The notes: generated from the sequence alone by a model not told the origin. 64,000 nucleotides of DNA from Labia minor (GCA_963082975.1 OY720347.1:9654225-9718224); one strand, 5' to 3'. Counted from the first letter of the stretch, positions 12,190-24,730 are shown. Numbers and translations are program-made.

Positions 12190-13757
12190 TTTTTTATAAT
12201 TTAAAAAAATATGTATTGCCAATTTTTAATGTATTTTATCAAATTAAAAGAAAAATCAATAAAAATGCAATTTGTTCTAATATCGGATGCATAGATTCAT
12301 AAATTTTTAAAATTTGGTGTAACAGATAAATTAAATTTTAAAAAATGTCATAATTCATTAATATTAAATTTTATTTTATATTAAAAAGAATTTATAAATT
12401 TTTAAAAGCAATATCTACGGCTATAGTTATTTTTTATTGAACAATTACAATTAGAATTAAACATCACGAATTTCTATTATTAAATATAGTAATTTAAAAA
12501 AGATTACAAAAAAAAACAGTTATAATTAAGGACATAAAACTAATTGTAAAAAGAAATTTTATTTCTATACCATCTTACCGGGCCAACTTCATACGTATTA
12601 GAATCAAGAAATGTAGAGTTAATTCGTGAAAATATTAAAAATTATTATTATATTCAGTTTTTTTTAAAGCGGGAGGTCTACGTTACTCTAAACATCTGTT
12701 CCTATACAGTAGATATATATAATCTATTGTTATCTCAATTTTATTCAATTGATTTGATTTTTTATTTCCACTATATTTTTAATTTATATTTTTATTATTT
12801 TTATCAACTTTAAATTGAGCTATACTTCTGAAAATTTTTGAAGATATTTAAATACAGATGGTATAGAAGATATATAATTAAATTATAATTAATTGATTAA
12901 GTGTTTTTGTAAAAACATGGGTAAATAACAAAAAACTGTTTTTTTCCTTGGAACTTTATTTGGAACGCGCCCAAAGGCACATTATTATTATTATTATTAT
13001 TTGTTTCCACCATAGGAGAAAAACGTCCTCCGAAGCGAGAGGGTAGTTGAAGAGTTTAAGTCGGCACATTGTAAATTAATATCGATTGCAAAATTATACT
13101 TAAATGTATAAAATAATTAAAATGTGACAAAAAAATGTGAACTAATATATATATATATAACAGCTTTCTATGTATGTATAACAAACGCTCAATGTGGTAC
13201 CTCTGGTGGCTCAATTAAGAAGTTGACACTAAATATAAAATTAATAATTCTAGAAATTTCCATATAAAGAATATTTATGATATTTACATTATTATTTTAA
13301 TTTTTAATATTTAATAATATTAATAGTAAACTCAATTTCAATTAAATTAAATATTTTAATTAATTAATATTTTCTTATTTAAATCAAAGTTGGTAATATT
13401 TTTTATATTTAAATTTATATTTTGAAAAATTGTACAGAATGCAAATATGAGTGAAAACTAAGATGCTAATGAGAGACAACGTCGATTCGCTATAAAAGAA
13501 GGGCACGATGGTTATCTCGGTGAAAAAGGAAAATAAATCTGTAAATTTTTGTTGCTGATATTGAATTGCTATTTTCTTTATAAACATATTTTATAGAATT
13601 ATTTATTTCTTGTTATATTTTGTTACTTTATATTCGTTGTAAATATTACTAAAAAGTAGTAGTAAAAATTTATAAGGTAGCCTAATTTATTTATTTTTAT
13701 TAATTTTTTTTTAACTAAGATGTCTTATGATGATATAAATTAAACATTGGTTTTAAC
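12190..13757. other. AT-rich intergenic DNA, no gene seen
   Basis: Contains a short (ATT)n tract at 12981-13001 and a (TA)n tract at 13147-13158. No exon or repeat end was recognised. Confidence 0.5.
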
Positions 13758-14058
13758 CAGCGGTCGGGGAACTTTTTTAATCATTACCCCAAAATATTTT
13801 TGAACAGTTGATATTATCCCATGGTGAAGAGCAAAAAAAAAACCAAATATCCTCTTTTTAGCATCTTTCCTATTATAGCCCCCATGATAATTTGAAAAAG
13901 AAAACAATAACTAAAAATTTAATTTGTAAAAATAGTAACAAGTTTATAAAATAGAAAATTAAAATATATACTTTTTACTCACAAAAGTTTCATTTTTACC
14001 TCCAAAAATTTCATTTTTACCCCATTTGGGGTAATTTACACCGGTTCCCCGACAGCTG
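13758..14058. mobile_element. hAT-type MITE, second copy of the 8736 family
   Basis: It starts CAGCGGTCGGGGAAC and ends TTCCCCGACAGCTG. The interior matches the 8736-8990 copy throughout. The flanks GTTTTAAC and GATTAAAC agree at 6 of 8 positions, a decayed target duplication. Confidence 0.8.
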
Positions 14059-14575
14059 GATTAAACCATTTTCCGTTTTCTGAGGACGTCTATACAGAAA
14101 TTTTCATAAATTAAAAGAACGTTTTGTCATTATTAATATGGCACGAGATAAACAATTTAAAAGTCGAAAAATTTCATTCAATTACAATATTTTATGACCA
14201 TCATGTTCTTGATCTACCCACGGTGGTTTTCCATTTGGTTTTGACATAAACAAATTTCTTCCTCAATTTTTTCACTCACTTCTCTCGCGTAAAACAACTT
14301 CTGCAATTTTATAATTCAATCTATGTTTATGAGTAAAAAAGGGGTATTTAATTATTTCCCGTTTATGGGAAATATTAATATGGAGGGAAAATTTTTTATA
14401 AGTTAATTTTTTTAAATTAATCATTTTTTTATTAAATATGTAATATTTTAATTTTAGAATATTTTTTTTTATTTTGTTTAATTATAAAAAATTCAATTCT
14501 CAAAAATATTCTCAAGAAAATTATGAAATATTCAAGTATTTAATATAAATATTATTAACAAAATAAATATAATGA

Positions 14576-14948
14576 GGGTAAAGTATACAATCGTTGGCCC
14601 CGAGGCAGTCATTGGCCCCCTATCACTAAAACCCTAATAATAAGAGATTTTTATTTTAAAAATTAGGTTATTAACTATGGTTATTTTATCGTTTGTTGTA
14701 TGGTTGTATAATCAGTATAGAATACCTAGGCCTATAACTAAAACAGGGGGCCAATAACTGTATTTTTAAGATTTTTTCGTGCTTATTGAAAATGTCATGA
14801 GAAAATGATTTTTTTTATTCATCAAAATGCTCATAGTATCTATGTTCTGCAAACCTAATTTGACACAGATTGTTCGGCAATTTGCACAAATATGCATTAA
14901 AGACTGCTAGGAATTGCTTAGGGGGGCCAACGACTGTATGCTTTACCT
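14576..14948. mobile_element. TIR element with iterated GTTGGCCCC keyword
   Basis: The left end reads GGGTAAAGTATACAATCG and the reverse complement of the right end reads AGGTAAAGCATACAGTCG. Each is followed by TTGGCCCC. The right side is flanked by TA; the left TA has become GA. The keyword CAGTCATTGGCCCC or its complement recurs at least twice inside. Non-coding and non-autonomous. The terminal form NGGTAA resembles the elements at 32674, 58755 and 59531. Confidence 0.65.
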
Positions 14949-15182
14949 TATATGGATTCTTCAGGTTATGATTTGGGAAGATATGCAAAGTATTTTAAAT
15001 TCTGAAAAAAAAACAATTACATCAATTACAAAAATTATTTTTTTATAAAAAGAAAAGTTATCTAGAATTTCAATTTATTCGTTAAATTGTGCTATACTTA
15101 AATAATAGTTGAATGAAAGGTACACACCAACTTGATTTAAGCACATTTCCATATTTAAAAAAATAAAATTATAAATTGCCCA

Positions 15183-15241
15183 GATATGCATTAAAAAGTG
15201 CTAGGAATTGCTTAAGGGAGCCAACGACTGTATGCTTTACC
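15183..15241. repeat. Extra right terminus of the 14576 element
   Basis: This 59-bp stretch repeats the right end found at 14888-14947, including GCTAGGAATTGCTTA and CCAACGACTGTATGC. It is either a partial duplication or the real right end of a longer element of which 14576-14948 is the left part. Confidence 0.55.
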
Positions 15242-16302
15242 AGACATAGTTTTATTTATTAACTAATTAAATAAATTAATATAGAATCTTCAATAAATGG
15301 TGAATTGCGGTAAAATAATTTAAAAATTATATATATATATATATATTTAATAAAGTTACTAAAATATAAAATATATGGAAAGTAATGGAAATTTGATAAT
15401 TTTAAATATATTAATTTTTTTTAAATGAATGAAGTATTATTTATGTTTTTATATTTATAAATTTAACAATAATAATAGAAGAACCATAAAAGGCTTTGGG
15501 TCATATAGGCCCTAAAGACCAGATGTATGACAAATTTTCCAATGTAATAAATATAATACTTAAGAAATTCATGTTTTGAACACCAAAAAAAATAAAAGAA
15601 AAGAAAAGAAATAAATTGAGAAAGTTACAAATATAATAGTTAAAAAGATACAAAAGGTTTAATAGCCCTTTGCTCTTTGGACCTAATGTTGAATAACATT
15701 TAATGGATGTTTGTTTGTATTTGATCTTTTATTAAAATATTTCTCCCAATGAAATATAATAATTTTTATATGAAAAGTATTGAAAAGAAAAAATAAAATA
15801 TTGTGTGTGTTTAAAGGAGCCTTAAGAGCTCTAGAATTTGTGTCCAGACCAGAGGAGAAATTTCCATCTCTCTGACAATCTCTTAGAAGATTTTTTCAGC
15901 TTTACGTCAAAATGAAAATGTTTGAAATGGTGTTGGAAAAAATAAATTGGATCCGTTAATTAATTCAATCATGCTGTGTAAAAATCTCCAGGAGGCGTAT
16001 TCAATACATACAAAATAAATGCATTAAAATTGATCTAATCCCACGTCCCACAGGGGGCCAATTTGATTGTAAAAGGGGGCAATTCGAAAATGGACTGGAT
16101 ACGAGTTTAACCCTTTTGCTCTGAGCCATTTAAATAAGTGCTGTAAATGATTTACTGGTAAAAAAAAATTTTCATTTTATGTTTTGTTTATTTACTTACT
16201 GGATTTCTTTAATAATTTTCTAGTCATTTCTTCCTAAAACCTATCATTTAAGTTGCTTAATTGAACAATTCAATTTTTTAATATTAATAAATTATGTATA
16301 TG
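15242..16302. other. AT-rich intergenic DNA, nothing recognised
   Basis: Moderately complex stretches near 15830-15900 and 15970-16100 are not open for long and match no other part of the window. Confidence 0.4.
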
Positions 16303-16456
16303 TAAGGTGACCAAACGTCCAGTTTTTCCGGGATTGTCCCGTTTTTTTAAATATTTAGGACATTTCGTACTTTTTTTCAAAAAATTTTCAATTTGGTTCT
16401 AAAAAAAATGGTAACCGTTTGTCCAGGTTTGGTGTTTTCGAAATATGGTCACTCTA
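16303..16456. mobile_element. hAT-like MITE, 154 bp
   Basis: TIRs are TAAGGTGACCAAA on the left and TAGAGTGACCATA (reverse complement) on the right. Flanks TGTATATG (16295-16302) and TGTATATA (16457-16464) are a 7-of-8 target duplication. The interior has a GTCCCGTTTTT segment and the shared TTTCAATTTGGTTCTAAAAA. Non-coding. Confidence 0.8.
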
Positions 16457-16468
16457 TGTATATATTAC

Positions 16469-16545
16469 ATAGGGGGGGGGGGGCATATGAATTTTAGAAA
16501 TGCTTAGGTGGGGCATGACATAAAAAAGGTTGGGGAAACCCTGAT
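16469..16545. mobile_element. Solitary hAT-type right end
   Basis: A run of G (16472-16483) leads to GGTTGGGGAAACCCTG, the reverse complement of a typical hAT terminus (CAGGGTTTCCCCAACC). The left end is missing, probably lost against the MITE immediately upstream. Confidence 0.4.
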
Positions 16546-16557
16546 TTGATAAAAAAA

Positions 16558-16767
16558 AACCTCTGACTTTTATACCTCCTACGCAAATACAACGCCTATC
16601 AAGCCGGTTATATCAATGAGGTGTCCTATGATCAGTAGAACGGGTCCTCTCAACCTTTACCTTGATTTTCTTGATCGGAGGCGCTAGCAAGTAGCTTTTC
16701 CCCAATGTTGTTCCCGGAGACTGGGTTGACTCCGTCCCATAGACCCCAGCTAGGAAAATTCCCTTAA
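16558..16767 (-). repeat. SINE copy lacking its tRNA-like head
   Basis: The body matches the SINE at 25628-25886, for example CAAGCCGGTTATATCAATGA and CCCAATGTTGTTCCCGGAG. The tRNA-derived portion is absent or replaced beyond about 16740. The copy is oriented minus by comparison with the complete one. Confidence 0.6.
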
Positions 16768-17688
16768 TACCGCATAAATAAATTTTGTTATTTACAAATT
16801 ATAATACTGTAATACAGCATTTCCCTTTTTAATTAATTGCATTCTCAAGCTCAAAAATGGTTATCAGTTCTATTTCATCAAGCCTGGAATCTAATTGATT
16901 TTCAATTTAAAATTTAAACTAACAAATTTAGAACTAAACACATTTCTATCTAAAAACATTTTCCTCATTGATTTATGTCAAAATTTAATTTAATCAGATT
17001 AAAAAAAAATAATTTAAGACGCAAACAAGTTCTTTTCTTTTTGATTATTTCTTTATAAAAATGGTGAATGATTTGACTACTTAAAATGTAAAAAAAACGA
17101 ATGATATTTCATTTTGATTGATATTCATTGTGTCTTAATCATAAATAAAATTGAATATTGAATATTAATTATTTCTAAATTATAATTGTAGATTGTATTA
17201 TGAGAAAAGTGAAAGATATTTATTAAGAATAAAGATTTATAGCATGATAGAAGAATAGAAAGGTGAGATATTTTCGACCCTAATAAGGTTTGCTTCCGTC
17301 TAAACATACTAATACAATGTCCTGTAGCAGAGTAACATTATTTCAAACACATACTGAAATAAACCAGTTCTTAAATGAAGTGAATATAAATACAAACGCA
17401 TATGAGAATGAATGAATTGTAATATTATCTATTTCCACATCTAACAACATATATTCAATTTTCCATTACAAATACAAATATAAAAATGTAATATTACATG
17501 AATGGATGGTATTGAATTTATTTTGAATAAATTAAACTCGATCGTAAGTATTTATTTACTTATTAATTTTATTAAAATTGATTTTCGGATAATTTAGCAG
17601 AAAATTCTGACAAATGATTTCCCGGCAACATTGAACAAGTCATTCAAACTATCAACTATTGAATCTTATCATACTAGCAAAATTCGTA
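16768..17688. other. AT-rich intergenic DNA, no gene seen
   Basis: No exon-like or repeat-end sequence was recognised. The minus-strand frame at 17125-17307 is AT-driven. Confidence 0.5.
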
Positions 17689-18170
17689 TATATATTGTAT
17701 ATATATATATATAAATTTGTATTTTTGATATAAAAAACCGTTCGAAGGAATTTTTTGAAATTTACACCATAGATAATTTTTATAAAGAAAAATCGATCTG
17801 TATTGGTTTCAGCCTCGGGAAAAATCATCTTAATTTAAAATAGTAAATTTAAACGACGTCAGCAACTACGTCAAACAACGCTTCCTTAAATACAAAATTT
17901 TACAAATAAAATAAAATTAAAAACATTTATTTTAATAGTATTTTGTAATCAAATTATGAAATATATATTATGTTATATTCACAGGCCATAATTTTCTGTC
18001 TTTCAGTGTATTAAAACGTACGTTTAAGGGCTGTATGTTTTATGACTAATTTTTTTTATTTTATGTTCTTTTAAATTATTTTAACGACGACTCGGTACAC
18101 CAGGTATTAATATTATCAGCCAAACTCGATAATAAGGCGGCTCAGTAAACCAGGTACTTTTTATAATTAT
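17689..18170 (-). repeat. Dispersed repeat G (GACGTCA family), reversed
   Basis: This is the reverse complement of the copy at 24418-24730. Both share a (TA)n edge, AAAAATCATCTT next to a TTGGTTTCAGCC segment, a TGACGTC-type core and a GACTCGGTACACC edge. The GTACC-containing edge is present twice here (about 18093-18108 and 18137-18155), suggesting a partial tandem terminus. Relatives lie at 58167-58460, 61018-61645 and 62930-63245. Non-coding. Confidence 0.6.
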
Positions 18171-18660
18171 TTATAGAAAAAAAATTGTCTAAATTTGTTT
18201 GTGATTATCATCAAATTTGGAAAAAAATCATTCTTTTTGAGGGTACAGAAGAGAAGCTGATTATACTTGGACTACAAGAGATTTACAATTCGAAGTGGTT
18301 GGGGATTAAATCTAAAATGTTACTAGGCCATTGAATTAAAAACTTATCTACGTTGTCGTGACAATCTGAAAATAATATTTTATTTATATTTATAATTGAT
18401 TAGAAAGTCTTAACACTTAACAAGTGCCCTGAGAGTTGTGAAATTTTTGACAATTTTTTTAAGGAAGGAGATGGTTCTCCCGGTTAATTCTTTTCATTGG
18501 CCTTCTGGAATTGTCCTGGTCTTTCATGACGCAATGTGTCTGTCACTATTCACCAGATATTTTATGACAACGAAAATTCTTTTTCTTCTAAAAAGTTTAT
18601 TTTGTAAGTTTTACTGTTTGGAGAAATACATATATACGTAATCTAATGAATGATTATGAT

Positions 18661-18761
18661 CAGGGGCGGACTGATGAGATAGTAAAAAGGTAAAATTTTT
18701 TCCCAATAGGCCTGGAATTACAATGTTGCCTAGGGCCCATTTTAGCCTTAGTCCGCCACTG
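18661..18761. mobile_element. Tiny hAT-type MITE, 101 bp
   Basis: It starts CAGGGGCGGACTGAT and ends AGTCCGCCACTG, with exact 8-bp flanks ATTATGAT (18653-18660 and 18762-18769). The whole element is little more than its two ends. Confidence 0.9.
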
Positions 18762-19291
18762 ATTATGATGATGAAAGTATGATGTATGATTGAAAGTAGA
18801 GTTAAATCAGATTTTATTTCTCTTTGGCTCTCAGCATCAAATGATTATCATGTTCAACTTAATTAATTTTTAACTTAAGATTATATTATAAATATGAGAT
18901 TCTATATATATACATATATATATATTTGTCTTATTTTAATTAATCTCAGGTGCATATTACGATCATAAGAGAAACTTTCCATTTGTAATATTATTCAGTA
19001 TATAAGTTCATAGAAAACTACTTTTAATATTAAACAAAAATGACATTTGATACGTAAGCAAACATTTTAATATACAAAAAAAGAAAATAAAAATTTGAAC
19101 TGCTTTAAAATAAGATATGCGAGGTCTGTTAAAAAGAAAAGGTGAATTTTGAATTTTCGCGCGCTGTGTACATTCGATTATTGAATTTTTTTTTGTTGTA
19201 TTTCTCATATGTACACATTATCAGCCATTTTGGATTAGTTGTTTGTTTTTGATAACTGAAAAAGTCAGTCAGGTTTTGTATGTTCTTCAAT

Positions 19292-20200
19292 TTTTACTAT
19301 CGCACCAGAGATAGTATTGCGATCACGAAAATTTTTGATTGTCGATATTTTGATGTTTTTATATGTTTTGAAGTTACCTGAGTCATATTCACTAAGATTG
19401 AGAAAAATGCCTGGGTGTGTATGTAGACAAGATTACTCAAAAACGGTTTGAGCTAGAATAATGAAATTTGGTATACCGGCATTATTCAAAATTCGTAATT
19501 TTCTATTTACTTTTGTGAAATGTAGATCAACCGGAAGAGGGTCATTACCTACAACCTTTTGATTTTTTTTTCCTCTAAAATGACCGTAAAAATAAAGATG
19601 TATATTTGATAGTTTTTCACATGATTGAAAATTGTATAAAACTGCTATATATAGAATTTCAGATTGATTGAATCGCTGAAAGTACTGGAATTAATTTTTT
19701 AACACTGCAAATCATGCTCCAGCACGTGACGTTTTTTTTGTTTTTGGGTTAGGGGGGCAAATCTTTTCAGACCATACAATAATCGTCATTACTGCATGTG
19801 TGGTGTAACCACTAAAAACCCCTCCTTCACTTCAGAGCCCTCTACCCTGGAACCGCGTTAGTATTACTTCGGGGTAGGGGTCTATTTTATATTTTTCATG
19901 GAAATTTCTACTTATGCGCCTGCGTCCAGGCGCGCCCTTATATCTGTTTTATAATATATTTATTTCGGCGTCTAGATCAATTTTTTTCTCTTTCAATATT
20001 TGTTCGGTGTAATTGGTCACCTTATACCAGATCTCTTCGACGTGACGTGGTGCCTTCAACAAAGAGACAAACACGCGCTCGCTTAATATATATTTATTAA
20101 TTTTAAATTTATAATTTATGATTAATTAAATTTAATTTAAATATATGTTAATTGATCTAATTCAAATATGCGAGATAGTCGAGTGGAGACACTCCAGCTT
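19292..20200 (+). repeat. Repeat R inserted in the mariner
   Basis: It starts TTTTTACTATCGCACCAG and ends GTGGAGACACTCCAGC, matching the unit at 11251-11879 along its length except for the 308-bp insert at 19732-20039. Confidence 0.75.
19732..20039 (-). mobile_element. Retroposed SINE- or LINE-end sequence, 308 bp
   Basis: ACGTGACG flanks both sides (19724-19731 and 20040-20047). On the minus strand the insert finishes in an A-rich tail. Other copies of repeat R read straight across this point, confirming the insertion. The body is GC-rich by local standards and contains GGCGCGCCTGGACGCAGGCG. No RNA polymerase III boxes were confidently seen, so it may be the 3' end of a LINE rather than a SINE. 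Confidence 0.65.
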
Positions 20201-20214
20201 ATTTACTTAAAAAA

Positions 20215-20806
20215 ATGTATCAAAGAATTTGTATTAAATTTTGCTTTAGAAATGGAATAAAGTGCTCCAACGCGCTTAAAATGTTGTCTACTTTGTCTCA
20301 AAAACATGTTTAAAAGTGATACAAGTTCAATCAAATGTGAAGGTTTTGCTTACTCTTTTCTTCGATTACAATGGCTTGGTGCATCATGAGTTCTTGCCAT
20401 CAGGTCGTACTGTTAATAAGGAATACTACAAGGAAGGTAAGCTACGTTTGCGTGAAGCAATAGGGCCCAAACGATCGGAATTGTGGAAAAACATCATGGA
20501 TTCTGCATCACAATAATGCACCAGCTCACACATCATTGCTTGTTCGTGATTTTTTGGCCAAAAACAACACCGTAACCATGTCTCAACCACCGTATTCACC
20601 AGATTTGGCTCTCTGCGATGTTTTCCTATTCCCAAAACTAAAGAAACCAATGTAAGGAAAGCGTTTTACCACAATTGATGAGATAAAGTCGGAATCGAAG
20701 AACGAGCTGATGGTCATTTGAGAAGCATTGGAAGAAGCGCTGGCATAAGTTCATTATATCTGAGGGGAATTACTTTGAAGGGGACAAAATGGATATTGAT
20801 GAATAA
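20215..20806 (+). pseudogene. Mariner transposase, internally deleted and inactive
   Basis: The intact protein would be a DDE-type transposase of about 345 residues that cuts and joins the element ends. Here an N-terminal helix piece (QRICIKFCFRNGIKCSNALK, from 20218) is followed by stops. The frame resumes near 20316 with VKVLLTLFFDYNGLVHHEFL, so about 140 residues including the first catalytic aspartate region are missing. The motif normally HHDNAPAH reads HHNNAPAH, changing a catalytic aspartate to asparagine. PYSPDLALCD is retained. A frame change near 20490 and stops after 20650 finish the decay. It belongs to the mariner proper group by its HHEFLP and VNKEYY phrases. Confidence 0.85.
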
Positions 20807-20858
20807 ATACTTTTCGAAATAATTCAAAATTCACCTTTTCTTTTTAATAAACCTCGTA

Positions 20859-21740
20859 ATGTATAGAAAATTGATTTATTTGTATTCAATATTAATTTTA
20901 ATAAAGTGAAATTTGTGTTTAAAATAATTAAAATAAAGTTTTATTATAATTTAAGAAAAAGTAAGTTTAGATGTTACGCAAATAAAAATTAATAGCTTAT
21001 TATACTATTTTTCTTTATTTATTTATTTTGAAGGTTGTAAGTGTAATGAATATTAAAGTGTAAAATAATACTAATTGATGCTTTTATTATTAGAGTGATA
21101 TTATATCAAGTTTTACAATTTATTGCAAATTTATTACTCAATTCAACAAGACATTAAGTTTTAATGTTTCCTTTTAAGTTCAATAAATACTTAATTATTT
21201 ATTTAGCGATTAAAAGATAAAATAATTAAATTGATAATTTATGGCTTTCATTGTAAGAAAGCAAAATTGTTCGAAATAAATGCAAGAAAATAGTGAAGAT
21301 TTCTTTTCCCTAAATGGCAAATTCAATCTGGGCGCTCCCCCATTGACCATTGGAAAGGGATCAAGGAAGTAATAACAAACCACGCCTGTAATTTAGAGAA
21401 AGTACAACAAAGCAAATACATACTATATAATAATTCCCTCTAAGAAATTTCTTTGAGAATCACGATTAAAATTTAATTTTATCTTTTTCGTTAGTTAAGG
21501 GTGGTAGATTAAAAAAAGTAAATTGGAAGTAATTATTTTTTATAAAAGAATGAAGATATATTAAAAATTTATAATTGTTATTATGAATCTAGATAGTCAT
21601 AATAAGTGTATAAAATAAATGTATATTTTTAAGAAATGATTGATAAATTGTTTTTTGATTAAAGAAATATTTATTTAATTTTTTATAATTTGAATAATGA
21701 CCATTAGAATAAAATAAATATAAATGAATATAATTAAGAA
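20859..21740. other. AT-rich intergenic DNA, no gene seen
   Basis: A slightly more complex piece at 21310-21400 is not open for long in any frame. Nothing recognised. Confidence 0.45.
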
Positions 21741-22410
21741 AAATGAGCTGTGGCCAAGCACAGAATCGATCAACGATTTAAAAATAATTAAAAGCAACAT
21801 TATATATATATATATATAAATATTTTTTATTTCATCAGTTAGTTTAATGTAATAAAAAATTTCCGACAATGAATATAAAATTAATACATTGTAAACTACC
21901 AGATATATGAATTCATGCTACTGATTTATTAAGTCAGTGATTCTTAACCTTTTTTTTACCGCGGCATACTTAGAAAAAAAGTGGTCCCAAAAACGGTTTA
22001 CCTTTTTTTTAGAACCATATTGAAAAAATTCAGAAAAAGAATCGAAAATGTTTAAGAGCCTAGTCCCAAAAAACGTTTTACCTTTTTTTTAAGAACCACA
22101 TTGAAAAGGAAATGTTTAGGAGCCTCTTTATATTTGTAATAATTTGGCGGCACATTTTGATAATCTCTCGGCACACAAAATTGCCGCGGCACAGTGGTTG
22201 AGAATCACTGCATTAAGTAAATGTATACTAAATTTTATCAAAATCCGTTAAGTTGTACACGTCTATACACAATGGACAGACAGACATTATGCTAAAAATA
22301 TTCTTTTCTGTTAACAAAATGCATGATTCGTGGAGATATGTAAAAAATCTCCACATGTGAAATTTATGTGAAAACAATACCTTTCTTTCCTAACGTTGGT
22401 CGATAAAAAA
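21741..22410 (+). repeat. Dispersed repeat S, split by a MITE
   Basis: GAGCTGTGGCCAAGCACAGA at 21746 resembles the start of the fuller copy at 61018. The segment from 22211 to 22410 matches its right part, including GACAGACAGACATTATGCTA and TGCATGATTCGTGGAGATAT. The hAT MITE at 21935-22210 interrupts it. Non-coding. Confidence 0.6.
21935..22210. mobile_element. hAT-type MITE, 276 bp
   Basis: It starts CAGTGATTCTTAACC and ends GTGGTTGAGAATCACTG. Flanks TATTAAGT and CATTAAGT agree at 7 of 8. The uninterrupted version of the site is at 61441-61458 (GATGCATTAAGTAAATAT). The interior is an inverted relative of 3574-3828. Confidence 0.9.
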
Positions 22411-22950
22411 TTGGAATACAAATTTACTCAAAATCATTACAAATTTATATCAACTAATTAAATCGCTTGTAAAATAAATCAACAGATTGATCCACTATAA
22501 TTAATTTGCAAAAATGTTTTTATCTTGGTTTGATCATTCAAAATGTAGGGAATATAAGACCTAGATCTCTCTGAATGAGTAATTTAAATGGTCAATACAA
22601 GTGGGAGGTTGAAGACATGGATGGATCAATTTTTTGACTTCTCTCTTTCCTCCACTATTAAATAGTTGTTAGTTGTTAGCAATAAAAAAATTAATGAAAT
22701 ATTTAACTTACTCAATAAATAAACTGATTAATTGATGTAATCTTCTAAATTAAACAGATTTTTTTATATACCTAACAACAAATAACAACAAATTTCTTAC
22801 ATAATAATTGACTATAACATCAATAACCGAAGTAAAAACAAACAATATCGAAATGAAATAAATCAATTGTTTGTTTTAGTTTATTTTTAAATGTATGTAT
22901 ACACAATTTTTACTAGTTTAATAAAATTAAAATTACCTTTATAACTCATC

Positions 22951-23425
22951 CAGGGCCATACTAACCCTATGGGCTATTTGAGCTATAGCCTAGGGACGCC
23001 TTAAATTGAGGGGCGAAGCAAACATAAATATGATTAATTTTTAAATATGCTTAAACTAAATTTTATATTAACAAAGTTGTCACAGAACACACGAATTACT
23101 TAAAAACAATTTTATACTTCATTGCATATTTTTTATGAATTAAAAACAAAAATATATTTAATTTTTTTGTCATTAAACATGTGTACCTGTACTTAAATTA
23201 AAATTTGTAAACATTTCTATTTTTTCAAATTTAAATGTTGATTCATGATAATTTATTTGAATTAATGAAATGTAGCTTCATATTATATATATTTAACAAA
23301 ATAATTATATTTAAAATTGAAATGAAATATTAAAGAAATCATATTTAAGAATTTTAATATCTAGGCCCTAGGACGCCAATTGGTTTATAGCCCACCCTGG
23401 GCTAAAATTGATAAGAACGACCCTG
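22951..23425. mobile_element. hAT-type MITE, 475 bp
   Basis: It starts CAGGGCCATACTAACCC and ends AAGAACGACCCTG. Near each end lies GCCTAGGGACGCC or its complement CTAGGCCCTAGGACGCC. Flanks AACTCATC and AACTTACC agree at 6 of 8. About 200 bp of its interior (23071-23269) recurs at 26441-26632. No coding frame. Confidence 0.75.
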
Positions 23426-23433
23426 AACTTACC

Positions 23434-24377
23434 TAAAACAATTTCGAATAAAATATAAATTATTTTTCAATTATCAATTGTAAAAATATTATTGATTTTT
23501 TTATTAATTTTTATTTTTGAAATATTTTTTTTTATTTTTTTTAAATCTTGTTAAATATTGTTATTGATACCAACTTATGAATATACAATATCACCAAATG
23601 TGAGGATTAGGGTATTTTAAATTTATAAAGTGGGAATTTTAAAACTAAAAATGAAATCTAATTAATCTAATTAACAGATTTTTTAATTTAATATAAAAAA
23701 CAATTATTCAAATGAATGAAATTTTAAATTACTATTATTTTTATAAATAATAATATTATTAAGAGATGATGTGAAAACATCTTTTATTTATATATTAAAT
23801 TTACAAAAACATATATTTCATTTATATTTGATATCTTTTGATTCTAGGCCAACTTCTACATTAATATTAACGTTAATTTATATAATATTTTTTAAATTAA
23901 ATATATGATAAACATAAACAAAAACACGTCATTAATCATATCTCTTTTTCTAAATCATCCTGAAGTAATTATTCTTCTATATATTATGTCTTTCAGATCA
24001 TGTCTTTCAAACAAATCAACAATTCTCTAATGACTTACAAAAAAATTTAACAAAATAAAGAAAATATTTTTTTTATTTGTTATTGTTTATATAAACTGAG
24101 TTATATATATGACAATTTTAACAAATTTTATATCTATAATTTATACTTATTATCCAATGAATTTGTAGTGACCCGAGACTTGTTGTGTGTGTGTGATTCC
24201 TAAATAAAGGGTTGTGAATTAAGCAATCAAACAAGTTTCAACTTAAAACTTAAGTTTTAGACCAAAATCAATAAAAATAGAGTCGTTGATTACATTTATT
24301 TGTTACAACTGTTCCTGGTATTAATATATTTAAGTATTTGAAAAATATATTAAATCTTTAATTATTATCTCTATCTT

Positions 24378-24417
<40 letters not shown>
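23434..24417. other. AT-rich intergenic DNA with CT and TA microsatellites
   Basis: A (CT)n tract (about 24372-24400) joins a (TA)n tract (24401-24416). Nothing gene-like was seen. Confidence 0.5.
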
Positions 24418-24730
24418 GTACCTTGTTCAGTGAGTCGCCGTTCAATTAATTTAAAAGAACATAAATTATAAAGAACATAAATCATAAAACATACACCCTT
24501 AAACGTATGTATTAATGCACAGAAAGACTGAGCTGTCTGGCGTAGTTACTGACGTCATTTAAATTTCTTTTTTTAAATTAAGAAAAACTAATAAAGATGA
24601 TTTTCACCGGGGCTGAAACCAATACAGATCTATTTTTCTTTATTAAAATTATCTAAGGTGTGAATTTCAAAAAAATCATTCGGGCCGTTAAATATTTCAA
24701 AAATACAAATATATATATATATATATATAA
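24418..24730 (+). repeat. Dispersed repeat G (GACGTCA family)
   Basis: It runs from AGTACCTTGTTCAGTGAGTC to a (TA)n tail at 24711-24729. The core includes TGACGTCATTTAAATT and AAAACTAATAAAGATGATTT. The opposite-strand copy is at 17689-18170. The tail of simple TA repeats suggests target choice in microsatellites or a tail-forming element; class unknown. Confidence 0.6.

Larger units (their letters stand above)
19120..20856 (+). mobile_element. Mariner-family transposon, interrupted by two later insertions
   Basis: Inverted termini CGAGGTCTGTTAAAAAGAAA (19120 on) and, on the other strand, CGAGGTTTATTAAAAAGAAA (20856 back) are nearly identical for over 30 bp. TA flanks the right end; the left has TG. 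The element holds a decayed transposase (20215-20806). It has been invaded by repeat R (19292-20200), which in turn holds a retroposed sequence (19732-20039). The order of events is therefore mariner, then R, then retroposon. Confidence 0.85.

Noticed and set aside
20426..20650. Minus-strand 74-codon frame
   Set aside because: Antisense shadow of the mariner transposase pseudogene.
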